Both the position numbers and the translations under genes were made by a program. Below are positions 33,241 to 46,000 of a DNA stretch of 64,000 bases, one piece after another (the first letter of the stretch is position 1; each line of letters starts with the position of its first letter). Source of the stretch: Magicicada septendecula (lineage: Eukaryota; Arthropoda; Insecta; Hemiptera; Cicadidae); NCBI GenBank assembly GCA_034769895.1, contig CM068370.1:44525844-44589843 (forward strand). Direction: 5' to 3'. Below the pieces are notes generated by a model. The model searched no databases and was not told where the DNA came from. It saw only the letters and a list, made by a program, of their open reading frames with translations.

Positions 33241-34379
33241 CCCTGTCTGCTATTTACTTTAATATTAGACATTTCTCATAATGGTAAGTGTATCCAGTAT
33301 GACCGACATGATAAGTAAAAGCATTACTTTAGCGGTGGACAAAACCACAACTAGCTTGCAATCCGTTGCGTGTGAATGCAAAGTTAAACACGCGCGGTGG
33401 CGTAAATAAACCTGTCACCCTGCCACTTTCCTCTCTGACCTAATCAAGTAAAGCAATACGGTTTATCGCATACACTTATTCTATGTTTATGTAAAATAGT
33501 TTCTCCTACCCTTCTTGTTTTGTGTGTGAACACGAATAGAGCTCATTTATTTCATTAACTGACACATAAAGCTGATTATAGGTCAGACCATGGCAAGAGG
33601 GCAGTAGTTTCTCTTCATGAATCACGTACAGACAACGCAAACTAACAGGAAAACAGCATGCCACCTGCATATCGGTAAACAATTTATCATGCGCGCATGA
33701 GAGAGATGTAAAGAGATATGCGGAGGAGAGAGTGATGGGGTAGACAGTGAGAGAGAGACAGACAGACAGAGAGTTTGAGTGTGAAAATTATTATGCTAAA
33801 TAACCTACCAGTACAACCGACTCATTATATTAAAGCAGTGCAGTGCCACACAATTGAGGATCTACTGTGAATTAAAACGTCCAGTGAGACAAGAGTACTG
33901 GTGAGACACCAAATGACTAGTCCAGTTGCAAAACTCGTTATGTCCATAACAACAAAATTTTGAGAAACGGCAAAAAACTGGTTCCTTTAATATGTCAACA
34001 CATAACTTGAAATTTTTCTATAAATAGATAAAGTTACTCTGCCCATGGTCCCTTAATGCAAACAAAATCAAATTAGTCGTTTGGTGGGCAAATCAAAAGA
34101 ACATTTGGACTTATTTGTTTATTTATTTAGTTTATTATCATTTAATGATAAACCACCGGTCGCGCAGTTAACCAGCAAAGTACATGTTCTGAGCCACACT
34201 GTTTTATATGACGGTTAGTGAACAAAGGATGATCATCTGCCCATTGTTTTTGTTTATGTTTCTTAAGTAAACCAGTTTTTAAAAATCTCAAACTGAAACT
34301 ATAATTTCTAAAACTGAATTGCTATTTTCAAAAGTTGCAAAGCGCTCTATAGAAAAATAGTAATAATGAAACTCGATCA
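33241..34379. other. duplicated non-coding segment, copy 2
   Basis: Counterpart of 24276-25423, with the GACA/GA microsatellite at 33748-33774 and a 22-bp extra stretch near 33548. Confidence 0.4.
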
Positions 34380-34910
34380 TACTTCAACACAAACTTAAAA
34401 AGTGTTTCCCAGTCAGCTCACAAACTATCAGTTAATACATTTCCAGAATATTATGAATGAAGCATTTACGATAAAGAAACAAAATAAATTGCTCAGACTG
34501 CAATAAATTCCACATAGGCCACACAGGACGTAGCTTCAAACAGAGATACATTGAACACACAAAGGCAATACATTCCAGTACCGAATCCACCTTTGCAAAC
34601 CACACATACAAGAACGTCGATAATAACATGGATATTCTATACGTACACACAAAAGGCCGAAAAATAGACATTCTTGAACAATTGGAAATATACAAACACA
34701 CAAAAATACATAGAAACGACATCCTAAGCGAACAGACACAATAGAAATCACACGTACGCGTATTATTCGTACATATCACACCCCACACACATACAACATC
34801 GATTATTCAAAAGTCGACAGCGTCGCCAAGAACAAAACGTACATCGCTCCAAGTGGCAGCCTCTGACGAAGCTTATAATAAGCGAAAACTGGTTCAGGCT
34901 ATAAGGTAAA
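34380..34910 (+). pseudogene. Penelope-like GIY-YIG fragment, broken, copy 2
   Basis: Duplicate of 25424-25930 with two lesions: an extra base near 34480 (aaagaaacaaaataaa against aaaggaacaaataaa) shifts the frame just before the CxxC pair, and a TAG at 34742-34744 replaces the Tyr codon in TQYKSH. The GIY-YIG core residues remain legible. Confidence 0.85.
34858..34900 (+). ncRNA. hammerhead-like ribozyme motif, PLE 3' end, copy 2
   Basis: Base-for-base the same 43-nt motif as at 25879-25921: core CTGACGA 34863-34869, GAA 34884-34886, cleavage-position C 34895, stems I, II and III intact. Confidence 0.55.
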
Positions 34911-35500
34911 ACTTCTACGTTTTTATCCATAAAAAACTTTTTGTTTCAAGTCGATAGTGATTTCATTATATTTAGATAGAATACAAGCAAAATGTGTCCA
35001 ACATTTTTACTCATAAGCAAGAACGTACAAGAAGCGTCCTTAATAAAATAATAAAAATTATTCTTAATACATTTCTAATATGATCATAATATAATTAAGA
35101 TAATTACTGTTTAAGATAGTTTATGATTATTAACCGAAGAATTAATAAAATTGTTAAAACGTTATCTAATTTTGAGTGTTTTGATTTATGCTTTAAGTAT
35201 TTAATGTATTTACTCGTTTTCTCCCTTCACGTTAACCTGGGGCTAGTTCCGCCCTCTGGGCGTGGTTCAGCTCCCGTTCAGAAATCAGCCGTTTGCTAAC
35301 CAGGTGCGGTGGCGACTTCGTGTTGTATATACTCGTATGTGTTGTTATTGTATTGACACATATTTAATGTTCACGTATTTAATTTATTGACTAGCACTTA
35401 CTGTTAATAACTTAATGTCTATACACTTATAAAAATAATACTAATAATAACAATAATAAATGTTTAAAGTAATATTAGTGAAATGTACTCCATAATATAT

Positions 35501-36068
35501 TGTTACGTATGGCGGAAAAATGTTACACTATTACAGAATATTCTACGTGTTTGTCGGCTCTTCCAGCTGTAATGTGTGTGCGCGGACGTATTGCTGCTAC
35601 TGAGCTGAAGGACAATTACGTGGCACTTGTCACGCGCCCGAAACTGATCCAGATTTCACCAGTCCGCGCTCGCTGTGTGCATGACCGCAATCAATTACGT
35701 TCTGGTGTTTTCTAGTAGCGTTCTTGACGCGTAGTATGGAATATTCTGGTATTTCAGCGGGGTATAAATACAAGAATTCAGTGACGCTTAGTCAGTTTGA
35801 GTTGCGATGTATTCGAGTGCGGTTCGAAGTATTGTGGCGAAGTGTTATGTGTTTTATAATTGTGCGGGACAATTGTAATACAATTGTGTTTTATGTTAGT
35901 TGACACGATTATTGCGTGTGAACAATTTTTATTTGATTTGTTGTAAGACACTATCTTGTTGCTTACAAACTGTTTAGTTGTGATAATTAAAGCTAGTGAT
36001 TAGTGGCTTAATTGGTGTCTTGTATTTTGTTTTCCACTGAACCATACCGTACGACTGACCGTCGTAAC
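35501..36068 (+). repeat. solo-LTR-like element (copy b), right edge of the duplication
   Basis: Starts TGTTACGTATGG, has TATA-like ggtataaata near 35761, ends ccgtcgtaac. The 5' part to about 35912 is nearly identical to 26513-26924; the rest has drifted from the copies at 19.4 and 26.9 kb. Confidence 0.75.
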
Positions 36069-36074
36069 CACATC

Positions 36075-36540
36075 GTTACGCGGTCACACAGATTGTCGTG
36101 TTGAACAGTGGAAACGGAATAATTAACACCAGACGAAGTCACTAATCACAAACTTTGACACAAGCAGCAGTTGTGAATCAACAAAGGCATTCTCATACAA
36201 CAATTCAAGTTAAATCTGTCCAACACACAACAATAAATATCACCTTATTATAATTTTGCGCTAATCACAACACAATAATCACTTTCTCTAACAGCCGCTT
36301 TGAACCGCTTTGTAGTTTTGTCATGTTCAACTGAACTACCTTCTTCAAAATCCAGTATTTATACCTCGGCGACGGACCTCGACGCCGGTAGAGCAGTCAA
36401 GTCCCGTCAAGAAGGGTCATCTCGAACAATCCAGAGCGTTACGTAATTCTGCTCGGCGAATGTACGTGCGTGGCATCATGTGCTCACTCAGCAATGCGGT
36501 TCTGTTTCCTCAGTGTTGCAATGTTACCCCAAACATAACG
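36075..36540 (-). repeat. solo-LTR-like element (copy c), inverse orientation
   Basis: Homologous to 14734-15180 and, in reverse, to the direct copies: cggtcacacagattgt, aatctgtccaacacacaaca, and a reversed TATA-like gtatttatacc at 36354-36364. Only about six bases separate it from copy b, so the two form a tail-to-tail inverted pair. The outer end is degenerate. Confidence 0.65.
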
Positions 36541-36617
36541 TGATTATTCTAGTGCTGGTTGCTGCAATACAGACTAACGCAATTGGTTGTACAGACGTGT
36601 AAACTACACCACTGTGG

Positions 36618-36774
36618 AAAGAAGAAGAAGAAGAAGAAGAAGAAGAAGAAGAAGAAGAAGAAGAAGAAGAAGAAGAAGAAGAAGAAGAAGAAGAAGAAGA
36701 AGAAGAAGAAGAAGAAGAAGAAGAAGAAGAAGAAGAAGAAGAAGAAGAAGAAGAAGAAGAAGAAGAAGAAGAAG
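36618..36774. repeat. GAA/AAG trinucleotide microsatellite
   Basis: About 52 uninterrupted gaa units. All open frames across it (poly-Lys, poly-Arg) are artefacts. Confidence 0.98.
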
Positions 36775-36779
36775 ACCTT

Positions 36780-39700
36780 TATTTAACTCGCATTCTCCTT
36801 GAATATTTCTTCAAAAATATAATAACCACTTATGCACTACTTACATTCAACGAGTACAATCACCAAGAACACTAATAAAACTGCAGTTAAAAACATAAAC
36901 ACTGACTGTTGCTTTGAACTAATTATAATGTACAAAGAATCGTCATAAAACAGTTCGCTAACTGACTGGCCGTTACTGTCGTCTCAGCTTAATACGGGTC
37001 GCCCTCGAAATATTAATGAAAGAATATGTCTTTATCATCATTCGTGTACGGAGCTGCATGATTTTGATTCGTGTGGAAACCTGAACCAGATGTGCTTTGT
37101 GATAAAAAATCAAAAGCAATTCACATAAAGTTACAGATGACTACACCCATTGCTGCACTGTAACAGCGAGACAAGAAAACACACACACACTTAGAAATAA
37201 AAACAACTTACTTGTACACTAGACTGCTGCCATTTGTTGCAGACATTTATCGTGCTGTGGACACACGCCGCTGAAATTGCATCATTCATACACTTAAACT
37301 CTGCCTGTAATGTAAATGTAATCTGTATGTATTAATAACAAATATAGTACGACCGAGTACTTTGCGAGTGACATTGTGAGTGAATACTTAGAAACGAATG
37401 TGGCATGTCACACAGATTTCATAAATAAATAAAGCCGATATACTGACAAAAGTCATAGATAAACCGACAGACGTCATAAGTAACTTATCGTAGAATTGCT
37501 ATCCACAAAACGATTTTATCGTAACGATGAACAACTTATTCTCATTTCAAGTTTAACTTTCACTTCTTTAATTTAACTGTCAGGCCAAGAAGTGATCGTC
37601 CATTGCTATACATTTCACCATCAAGATGTACCATCGCTCTCCGCAATAATCCTATTCAGTAATAGCATGAAAGACTAGGACATGAGTAATAACATGACAG
37701 GGAACACACGGATCATATAAAATACTACACAATAATTTCAAAGTCTGAGGCAAATATTAAGAACATTACATTATAAATGGTAGATATTAACGTTCAAATT
37801 GTTAAGTTTACTGCGGTACTAAACAATCACATTATCACATTCCAATGAAAAATACACTAAATTTAAATGTCCGTTAATAAAAACTACTGATTATTCACGA
37901 ATTAAATATCTAAAAATGAAATATTAAAACAATTCCCTCACCTTCTCATTACATAAAAACCTCAAGCCACGCTACACCACACACTAACCGACGCTGATAC
38001 AAACCACATACCAACTTCTTAAATAATCTACACTCTGATTGGCTATTTGTAGTTAGCAGTGGCAACTCAACGGTACGTATTAACTATTTTAAACCGCACA
38101 GGTTTAAACGTAATTATAACGTATTCACAGATATCCCGTATGGATATTTATGAACATTAGGGGGCCAACAATATTTTCACGGGATTTTAATTTCTAAAAA
38201 TGTTTAATACTGTATTAATTTTCGAGCAAAAACGATCCGGGATTTGAAACAAACTCAAAGTAGATCCGTAGTTTCTTGCTAATTTAAATACTGTATTAGA
38301 ATTACAAACAAAAATTCTAACACAAAAATTTTTATTGTCCTTGTTGAACACATATTTGGTGATTGGGGGGAATAATATTTTAATTAGGAAATACTTGCAA
38401 AAATAAATTATACATAATAATTACATGCCTGCTAGAGTGAGATAGTTTAGTAATCACAAAGTATATCATGGCTACTTATGACCGTGCGTCGTGCCGAATA
38501 CCTAGTTTTTATTTTATTTTTTTTTTACAGTTATGTAAAAGCAGAAAATAGTTTGCTTTCCTAAACGTTTTGAGAAATCTACAGCTATTATGTATTACCG
38601 ACTCACTCATTCACTGGGCACTTAGGAATTTATGAATTTTAAAACTTTGGAGAATGCAATACTAATAGTGGTTTAATGTTTCATACTTTCAGAGAATGAT
38701 GAACAGTACTGGGAGATCTAATACAAATTGCAAATCACTTCACTAAAAATGTTTCCAAAATACAAACGCAACGCAGAAAACTAAAGGATGCAACCGGCGA
38801 CATCAAGCGTGTTGTTCGTTGCTTATAAAACGGGATGACCAAATAAACGCTATGTTGCGTCGAGTGCGGTAAATAGAAACCGTACAATATTACATACGGT
38901 ATAAATAGCATTTAACAATATCATTCCATACATGAATGATGATGGAGAGATGACGATTCTTTGTACCTTAAAAGTAATTCGAAGCAATATTCAGTGTTTA
39001 TATGCTTTTAACTACGATTTTATAAACTTATCTCTTTATGATTGTAGTCGTTGACATTAATAGCGCATAACTGGTCATTATATTTTTGTAGAAGGACTGA
39101 ATGGTTATGCGAGTTAGATAAAAGTTTCCTTCCTCCTACTTTTCTTCTTCTTCTTTTTCGTCTTCCACGAATAGGCCTATCAACCTGTTCCGACTTCAGT
39201 TGCTCCCTCTACTCTATGGTTTTAAACATTCTTGTTTCAGAGAATCTATAACAATTATAAATTAGCTTGTAGACCTAATCGCCTGGGAACCTTCCATTTG
39301 CACTTATATTAACAGATTTTATCGTGAATAAAATATATCTCAAGCAGTCCCAGACAGCTCGTATAAACTTCTTTTCTGGTAGTTAGATAACACTTAAGTC
39401 TGTATGAGTCGGATTCACTGTAGCGGTACTGACACTTCTATAACGTGTAAAACCTTAGCTGATTCCGATTTATTATTTTTTCTCTCTGGGAGCCTTCCTT
39501 ATACATGTACTACCAGACGTAAACTGATAATAATTAATTAACTTATCACTTATTATTATTACATTTAAGATTTTATTTATAATTTTTATCAAGATTTTCT
39601 TCTACTTTTTCTATTGTCTAAAGTTTAGACAGTGTCTTAATAACATGAAAAATATTACTTGTGACTGTATTTATTGACCATAGTGTAGAATTGAGTTGTA

Positions 39701-40611
39701 GTCCGTAATACTGACGCCCATGTAATAAGACCTATCGTTTACAACGATATAGTCCTACATCTAGGCCCTACATAACACACGTGCTTGCGACTTAATAGTA
39801 ACTTCGCGCTTAGCAGCAGTTACAGAGTAAACTTGTCAGAATTTTTGCGCTGATATTGTAAAATAAATAAAAGCCACGCTTAGCGCGTGACGTGAGGGAT
39901 GTATGATGGTAATTAACCACATTAATTATCTCTTGCGTGTTACTGAGCAAACACGGACCTAATGGCAGGGGTAACAGATTTCAGCGTATACAGTTTCCTG
40001 CATAATGTACAGCGTTAATTGCAGGCAATCACTCCACTGTAACTTCAGTCACTCAAAAATTAATTCCACGACATCCTACGCAGGGTCTCTTGTATACTGT
40101 ACTTTGTGTTCAGTTGTAATTTTTTGCGCATGTCGTGGAATGCGGTAAATTGTATACGTCATATCTAAAACAATTTTAGTACGTTTTAAATTTACTTTAT
40201 AGAAATCTGTTTCATGTTGTTGTTGTTGTTACTTTAATAATTAAAACGTTTCTATTCTATTTGATTATTTTAAATTGTGGGCAGATATTGGATAGATCTG
40301 TTACTTTCCGTAGTGTATCGTATTCTTTCGTCAGATTTTGTCCATATTGGTGGCTTCTTTTGACATTGAAAATGTTTATAAGAACGTGTCACACATTTGC
40401 GGCCGATCGCTGGTGCGTGATCGAAAATGGGAACCGGTGAGTTTCCATAGAAACTACTTCTTTGTTGTCAATAACGTAGTACACATATAAAACTTCGCTT
40501 ATGAATGCGACTACATTTAACTTATAATCTGTACATTGGTAAATGAAGAATGAATTCATTGATTGGTGAATGGAGAATGAATTCAACGATTGGTGAATGA
40601 ACATAAATAAA
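36780..40611. other. no recognised feature
   Basis: About 3.8 kb without a gene, RNA or element that I can support. The frames present are short and motif-free (39051-39251 plus). A CCAAT-like gattggctatt at 38036-38046 is isolated. Confidence 0.4.
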
Positions 40612-40641
40612 TAAATATATATATATATATATATATATATT
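40612..40641. repeat. TA microsatellite
   Basis: aaatatatatatatatatat run; it supplies the IYIYIY stretch of a spurious minus-strand frame. Confidence 0.9.
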
Positions 40642-41179
40642 AGATTTATTGAAGCATTTTCGATGCCCTTCTCTGTGCATTGCATTTGTGCAATGCCTGT
40701 AAGTTTTTATAAGGCTTTTTAACCTCTTCTTTAAAATATTACCGTTTAGATGGGATTACATCACAAAGTGGGGGGTTCCGGAAGCCGTATAATGTACAGT
40801 TTTTAAATCCTGTGATAGTGTCTTCCATCTTGCTTTCACTACCAATCATTGTAAGACATTTAGTAGCGGAAATCAAGCGCCACAGACTTTAGAGAATTGT
40901 GTCATTATGGTTAGCAGTATACGCACAGACATACAGAAGATGCACGGGGTGTCTAGCGCCCTTCTTTGTTTGCCTTGTCCAGACCGAAGCCCGATGAACG
41001 CCAGATTCTTACAGTGCAGCTCGGTCGTTCGCTAGGCACAAGTACTTAGGGTGCGGTCCACGAATACACAATGGACGCGTATATCATAGCGACTTCTTTT
41101 GTATTAACTGCTCCAGCCAATCGCCAGGCCTGAGGCCCGTCTCCGTAGCTCCCTTAAGTCATCGCCCGTAGGAGCTTAG

Positions 41180-41405
41180 AGGCGCGCTGGTGTAGTGGAT
41201 AGGCTCGACCGTCCGTAACGACGGGTTACCACTACAGGGCAAATGGCACCCGCAGTTAGACTCCTGCACACATCGCGGTTTCCCATGATCTGAGTTTCAG
41301 CCCACCCGAGACGGCAAAGCAAGTGCTGACTGGGTATTAAGAACACTATGCCGTCTATCTTGATGGCAGATGCTGTTTGCAACCCCAGCGTCGACAAGTC
41401 GCAGC
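41180..41405 (+). repeat. possible tRNA-derived SINE
   Basis: Contains an A-box-like TGGTGTAGTGGATAGGCTC near 41188, with a weak B-box analogue (gggttaccactac, 41222-41234) at tRNA-like spacing, followed by a GC-rich body (cacccgagacggcaaagcaa). It cannot fold as a tRNA. Less convincing than the SINE at 17341-17757. Confidence 0.35.
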
Positions 41406-41479
41406 CTAGGGATGTGCCTGTCTATTCCAGGGAGGATGCAAGGAGCTCAGTAATGTAAGGGGGACGATTAAGAGGGGTT

Positions 41480-42070
41480 CCTAAGAAATTACTGTGGGGA
41501 TCGTCTGAGGGCGCAGCATTGTCCATACTGTACAGGCGACGAAGATCCGGTAGGAAGAATTCGCCAGCCTTTGCAAACAAAGAAGTCGCCAAGTACTAAA
41601 CGAAGACCTCGAAGGTAGGGACTTGAATACCTCGGTGGAGAGCGTCATTTCTGACAAACCAGGAAGTTCCCGAGACGATGCTAAGGGTACGGTTTTGGAA
41701 GGCTGATAGCCTTTGCCTGTTGTGGCCGACAGGAGAGGCCACCAAGCGAACGCAGCATACTTAAGTACGCCAGATACAAAGAACATCAGATACAAAGTTT
41801 AGTGCGGACAGCCAGGCGGCTGGTTTTGTTCCACGAAAGCATGGCGAAGAGTTTGGCTCTGATGGCACGAGCCTTGTTAAGGGTTTCGGCCACGTCCTCA
41901 TTGAAGTTTACGCGATAGTCAAACCTCGGATTTCTCTGTATTGTTCGCGACGCGCCACTTCCTTAGTCCGTCCGGAGAAATGGCTAGCAGTATCCTATTC
42001 CATCCAGGTGGATCACAACTGGCACTTTGACCAGAACAGTTCACCGTTGACATCTTGACCAGTCCACATT
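41480..42070 (-). pseudogene. Jockey/I-like LINE relic
   Basis: The minus strand yields VLKYAAFAWWPLLSATTGKG, then a degraded LASxxxLPGL...TLSTEVFKSLP. This resembles the block YxSxVWWP...KIQRLACLxITGAMRxxPTxAL...LP found after RT in Jockey- and I-type LINEs. Upstream (41800-42070) further coding-like relics are broken by stops. The assignment rests mainly on the WWP block. Confidence 0.5.
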
Positions 42071-42711
42071 GTTATCAGCATATTTGTGCTCCTACGTCGG
42101 CGCTGTGAGCTGTGTTGTTTAGCGGAACGCTACGCCGCCCGCGCCGTCTTCTCGGAATTTGTACAGGATTCTTTATGTCTCACAAAGCACCGTCATAGAA
42201 TATCGAACTATACGTCACTACCCTAAAGATACCATTTAATAAAATTCTGTGACTGGCGGAAAATAAGAAAAACCAAAAACAATGTGAAAGAAGCAAAATA
42301 TAAGATTACTCCGACTTTAATTACGGTAGGCATACTTCAAAGAAACTTTTATTCACATTGCAGTATTTTTCTAACGCTTATTGTTTTTAACGCGGTGGTA
42401 GTTTATTAAAGAACAAACACTGCATATAAACATTGCACTTTATTCCGTTTCCTGCACAAATTCGTTATAAGGTGAACATTCTGGAGAAGGTTAAATTCGC
42501 TTGAGATTAAGGGAGGAATACAAATATAATTTTTATTATACAATACAAATCCAACTTTTTATATTCACCTTTATTTACTTTAAAGGCTGTTACTCTTTCC
42601 TTAAATAATAAGTAAAAACTCACTATACAAATCTGAAATTATTGAATTGATGTTGTACTGACTACATCTTTGAAAGCCTTAAATTTATTACAACAAATTT
42701 TGTTTTATTAA

Positions 42712-42948
42712 TCAAAATACATGACATAACATATGATTAATTGCCATTTTGTTTTCATCCCTGCAGTTTTTTCTTGTGTTGAACACATTCACTGTGATTA
42801 CTGGAACACAGAAGCTCCTGTAATCATCAGAGTCTTCATTTACGTCTGCGGGCAGCGACGCAATGTATGTCGTAGGAAGAAAAAGTACGCCTGATCTACT
42901 TTTTTTAGTCAGCGGTATACAGTACGATGACATCTGTGTTTTACACAT
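42712..42948 (-). CDS. small orphan frame, possible terminal exon
   Basis: 78 residues on the minus strand with unusually balanced composition for this AT-rich area (SYCIPLTKKSRSGVLFLPTT, SLPADVNEDSDDYRSFCVPV). Directly after the stop the minus strand reads ttAATAAAac, a polyadenylation-type signal, and an AG lies just before the second Met (acacagATGTC), so it could be a last exon. I recognise no domain. A chance frame remains as likely as a gene. Confidence 0.25.
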   Translation of the reverse strand: MCKTQMSSYCIPLTKKSRSGVLFLPTTYIASLPADVNEDSDDYRSFCVPVITVNVFNTRKNCRDENKMAINHMLCHVF

Positions 42949-45900
42949 GAATACAATACAGCTCTATTAATGATTAATGAGTTATTGGTTTAATTTTTCG
43001 TAAACAGCGTATACACCGATACAATTTCAAGTACAAGAAGTAATCATTGCCCTTGGAGCAGATATATAATTTTTTTGTTCAATAAACAGAGTTGTAGAAA
43101 ATAAAACGGTAAACAAATTTAAAACAGCATGATGGACTTTTTAAAAGGATGATACAGAGTCATACACATGTACAAAATTACCAAAGGAATACTCGTATTC
43201 CTAATAAAGAAAAACACGGTATATTATGAGGAAGAAAAGTAACGAACAAACTGAAAATAACTGAAAGAAAAAACCGAAAACGAAATAAGTAAAATTAAGA
43301 ACAAATTAATAAGGAAAATAAAAAGAACAGAAATAGCAGAAATAGTTTTTCTGATGTAATCCCGGACATATTTAGATGCTAATAGGAAGACAAACACATG
43401 AATTAAACAAGACAAAATTTACATTGAAGAAAACGGAAAAACAGTAATACGAGTGGAGAAAACAAGGCAACAGAAACCCTCCTCAAATAAAAGCTAAGGG
43501 TGAAAGAAAAAATAGTTGCCGACCTTGAGAGAGTATACAGTTTCAAGTCGGAATAAACTAAATATTATTTTAAATCTTGAAATCAATGATGATAATAAAA
43601 AATGAATAATATAATACGGACTAAGGCCACTGAGATAAGAATTGCAGACGCAGATCGACGGAAAGCGAAGCAGGGTCCCCGCCTCCGAGCCGGTGGAAAA
43701 AAATCTCTCCATTTTTAGGCTATTTATTATTTTTTCAGCTAATAACTTTTCTGTAAATATACAAACAGGTTTGTTACACAGCATTTCTGTATACGTTTGA
43801 AACATGAAATACAGGAAAGTCAATTCAGTCAGCATCTTCTAAACGGTGATTCAGTAACGAGTATTTTATTCAGTTATTACCGTTTATTTTAGTGGGATTG
43901 ATTTCAGAATGTTAAACACGTTTTTCCGCTACTTTAAAGATACTAATATTAATTAGTTTTAACTTTATTTCTTTTATACGAATCCGATTCGACCGGACCC
44001 CGGACCCCCTCCATGACCAAATTCTTGACACGCCACTGAAGCGAAGGTATGTGTTTGAAGTATTACGAGCAGATGAAAAAGGGAGGAACAAACTAGATGA
44101 GGAAACAACTATAAAATATAAACTTTGCCAAGAAAAGTCTGTGACAGTAGAAAGGTAGTTAAAAGGAATTGTTTATTACTTTATTGTTATCTATTTGAAT
44201 GTTGCGTACAGAAACCGCATTAAAGTTGATTCTAAATTCACATTTGGGTGCTAAAATGATACAGTTATGATCACAACTGTTCCACGCGGACGTAATCTGT
44301 AGGAAAGAAAATAATTTAACTAAATTGTTTTTCAATCTGCCAAGATATTGCTTACAGTAATCTTAAAGTTTTCTTCTTAACTAATCTCTCGCTTTAATGA
44401 GTCACGCCGTTTTAAAACGCGACGATTAAATCCTTGGAAATTGCGTAACGGAAATACTGTTTTCTCTCTGGTTGTTATGTGTTTGATAGGGTTCTTGATG
44501 GGTTCCTCTCGTTATTCGCTAATCCTCTTGTAATTACCATTTCCATTTTCTTTCATAATTTATTCAGCAAAGTTCGCTCAGTCCGCTGTTAGGATTTACT
44601 GCATGTTCTTCAGTAATTTTTAAAGAAGCTTCCTTTACATTATTCCTTTCTTTACTCACCTTAAACGTATAAAATTTAATTCTGTCAGAAATATTCAACT
44701 TCAAAAAGTTTTAATACATCGCTTGGACCTTAAGTTTCTTTGCTCGTTTATCATGAACTCACTGTGACAGTATTCCATGCTACCCACTTATACCCAGTTT
44801 ATCACTCACAAACTTGTACAGGTGTTACCAATAGTTGAGAAAATGTTTTAATTACAATGTATGTACTGTTATTGTGTCAGGTGTTATTAGTAATGTACGA
44901 AGTACTTTTTAGCTTGATAAAGTTATATACTTTTTATATTTCATTTTCAAATAAATCATGTACGTTTTGTACTATTATATGTCATATAGCCTATAACTTG
45001 TATTAATGTATGTACATAATGTATCTATTTCCCACTCGCAGGCTTTCGTAGTTTTGGTTACTAGAAGCGACACTTTTCTCGGTATAACTTGTTTTTTATA
45101 GTGACATACTAGACACAGAAGAGTTAGACGAAATAAAATCATACTTAAACAGTAAATTTAAAACGGGTTTTTCAATCTACAACGATAAGTTATCAAGTTC
45201 GAGACGATTCTGACTGAAAAACAATTGTGTTTGCGCGCTGACAACAAATAATATACTGATGAAATATTAAGACATAAAATGGTTCGCGCAGATCGTAGCA
45301 GGAAGCAGGAAAAACTGGAAGTCGGTGTGTTCACCCGACCATGCAGCTGTTCTTAACATAAAATGATTGCTCGGAAAACAATGCGTCAAAGCTACCCATG
45401 TGTAATGAAATCTTTTCACACCCCGCAACCAAACACCCGTTTCATATCTAATTATTTTAGATGTACCAATACCCACGGACACCAAGAATTCACATACACG
45501 ACAATAATAAAAATCAGAGAAATAAAAATCACTGCAGATAAAATGTATTGCTATATTAATGCAACTTAAAAGTAAGGCAGAATTTAGTAAATAATTACTT
45601 TTTATTATCGTAGGTTAAAGTGATTAAAATTAATAATTATAGTCTGTGGATGAGCTGAAATCCCTCTTCCAGCCTACGTATCTATAAAGCTTTATTCCAA
45701 CAGGGCATAAGCCTCCATTTTGCGTCCATCTGTCTACGTCAAACAACACTGTTTTTGGTCATATCTTGTGTCATGTCACTTATTTTGTTTTTCTTAAGAC
45801 ATTCGGTATTCTTCTCCCTTTCGTTTTCCCCTATGACTCCAAACTGTTACTTGCTCCACCCGTCGCGTCGGTCTGAGTTTGCTCTTGTGCTCTCCTATCG

Positions 45901-46000
45901 CGACAGTCTGATTCTGACCGATATTAGCTATTTTCTGTCACCAGCTTGAGGTCTAAACCAATATTAAGTCTGTCTCGTCTGACACACAGGTAGTCGTAAC
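42949..46000. other. mostly unrecognised; one hAT-type end
   Basis: No gene seen. At 44010-44038 the sequence ends caaattcttgacacgccactg; reversed it reads CAGTGGCGTGTCAAGAATTT, a hAT-like terminal repeat after a G-rich subterminal run (43998-44012). I could not find its partner end. Confidence 0.35.

Larger units (their letters stand above)
26926..35913 (+). repeat. tandem segmental duplication, copy 2
   Basis: This 8,988-bp counterpart of 19437-26925 lies directly adjacent and in the same orientation. Private features: the 2,041-bp solo LTR with ATAT target duplication at 29189-31229, a 22-bp repeat-mediated insertion near 28847, a 22-bp difference near 33548 and a 9-bp difference near 35205. 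Without the solo LTR and its target copy it is 6,943 bp, against 6,940 bp for stripped copy 1. Confidence 0.9.

Noticed and set aside
19437..35913. A complete LTR retrotransposon with the duplicated unit as its interior
   Set aside because: There is no primer site or purine tract next to the LTRs, no gag or pol, and the interior is made of unrelated LINE and Penelope pieces on both strands.
36559..36802. Poly-Lys and poly-Arg frames
   Set aside because: Translation of the GAA microsatellite.
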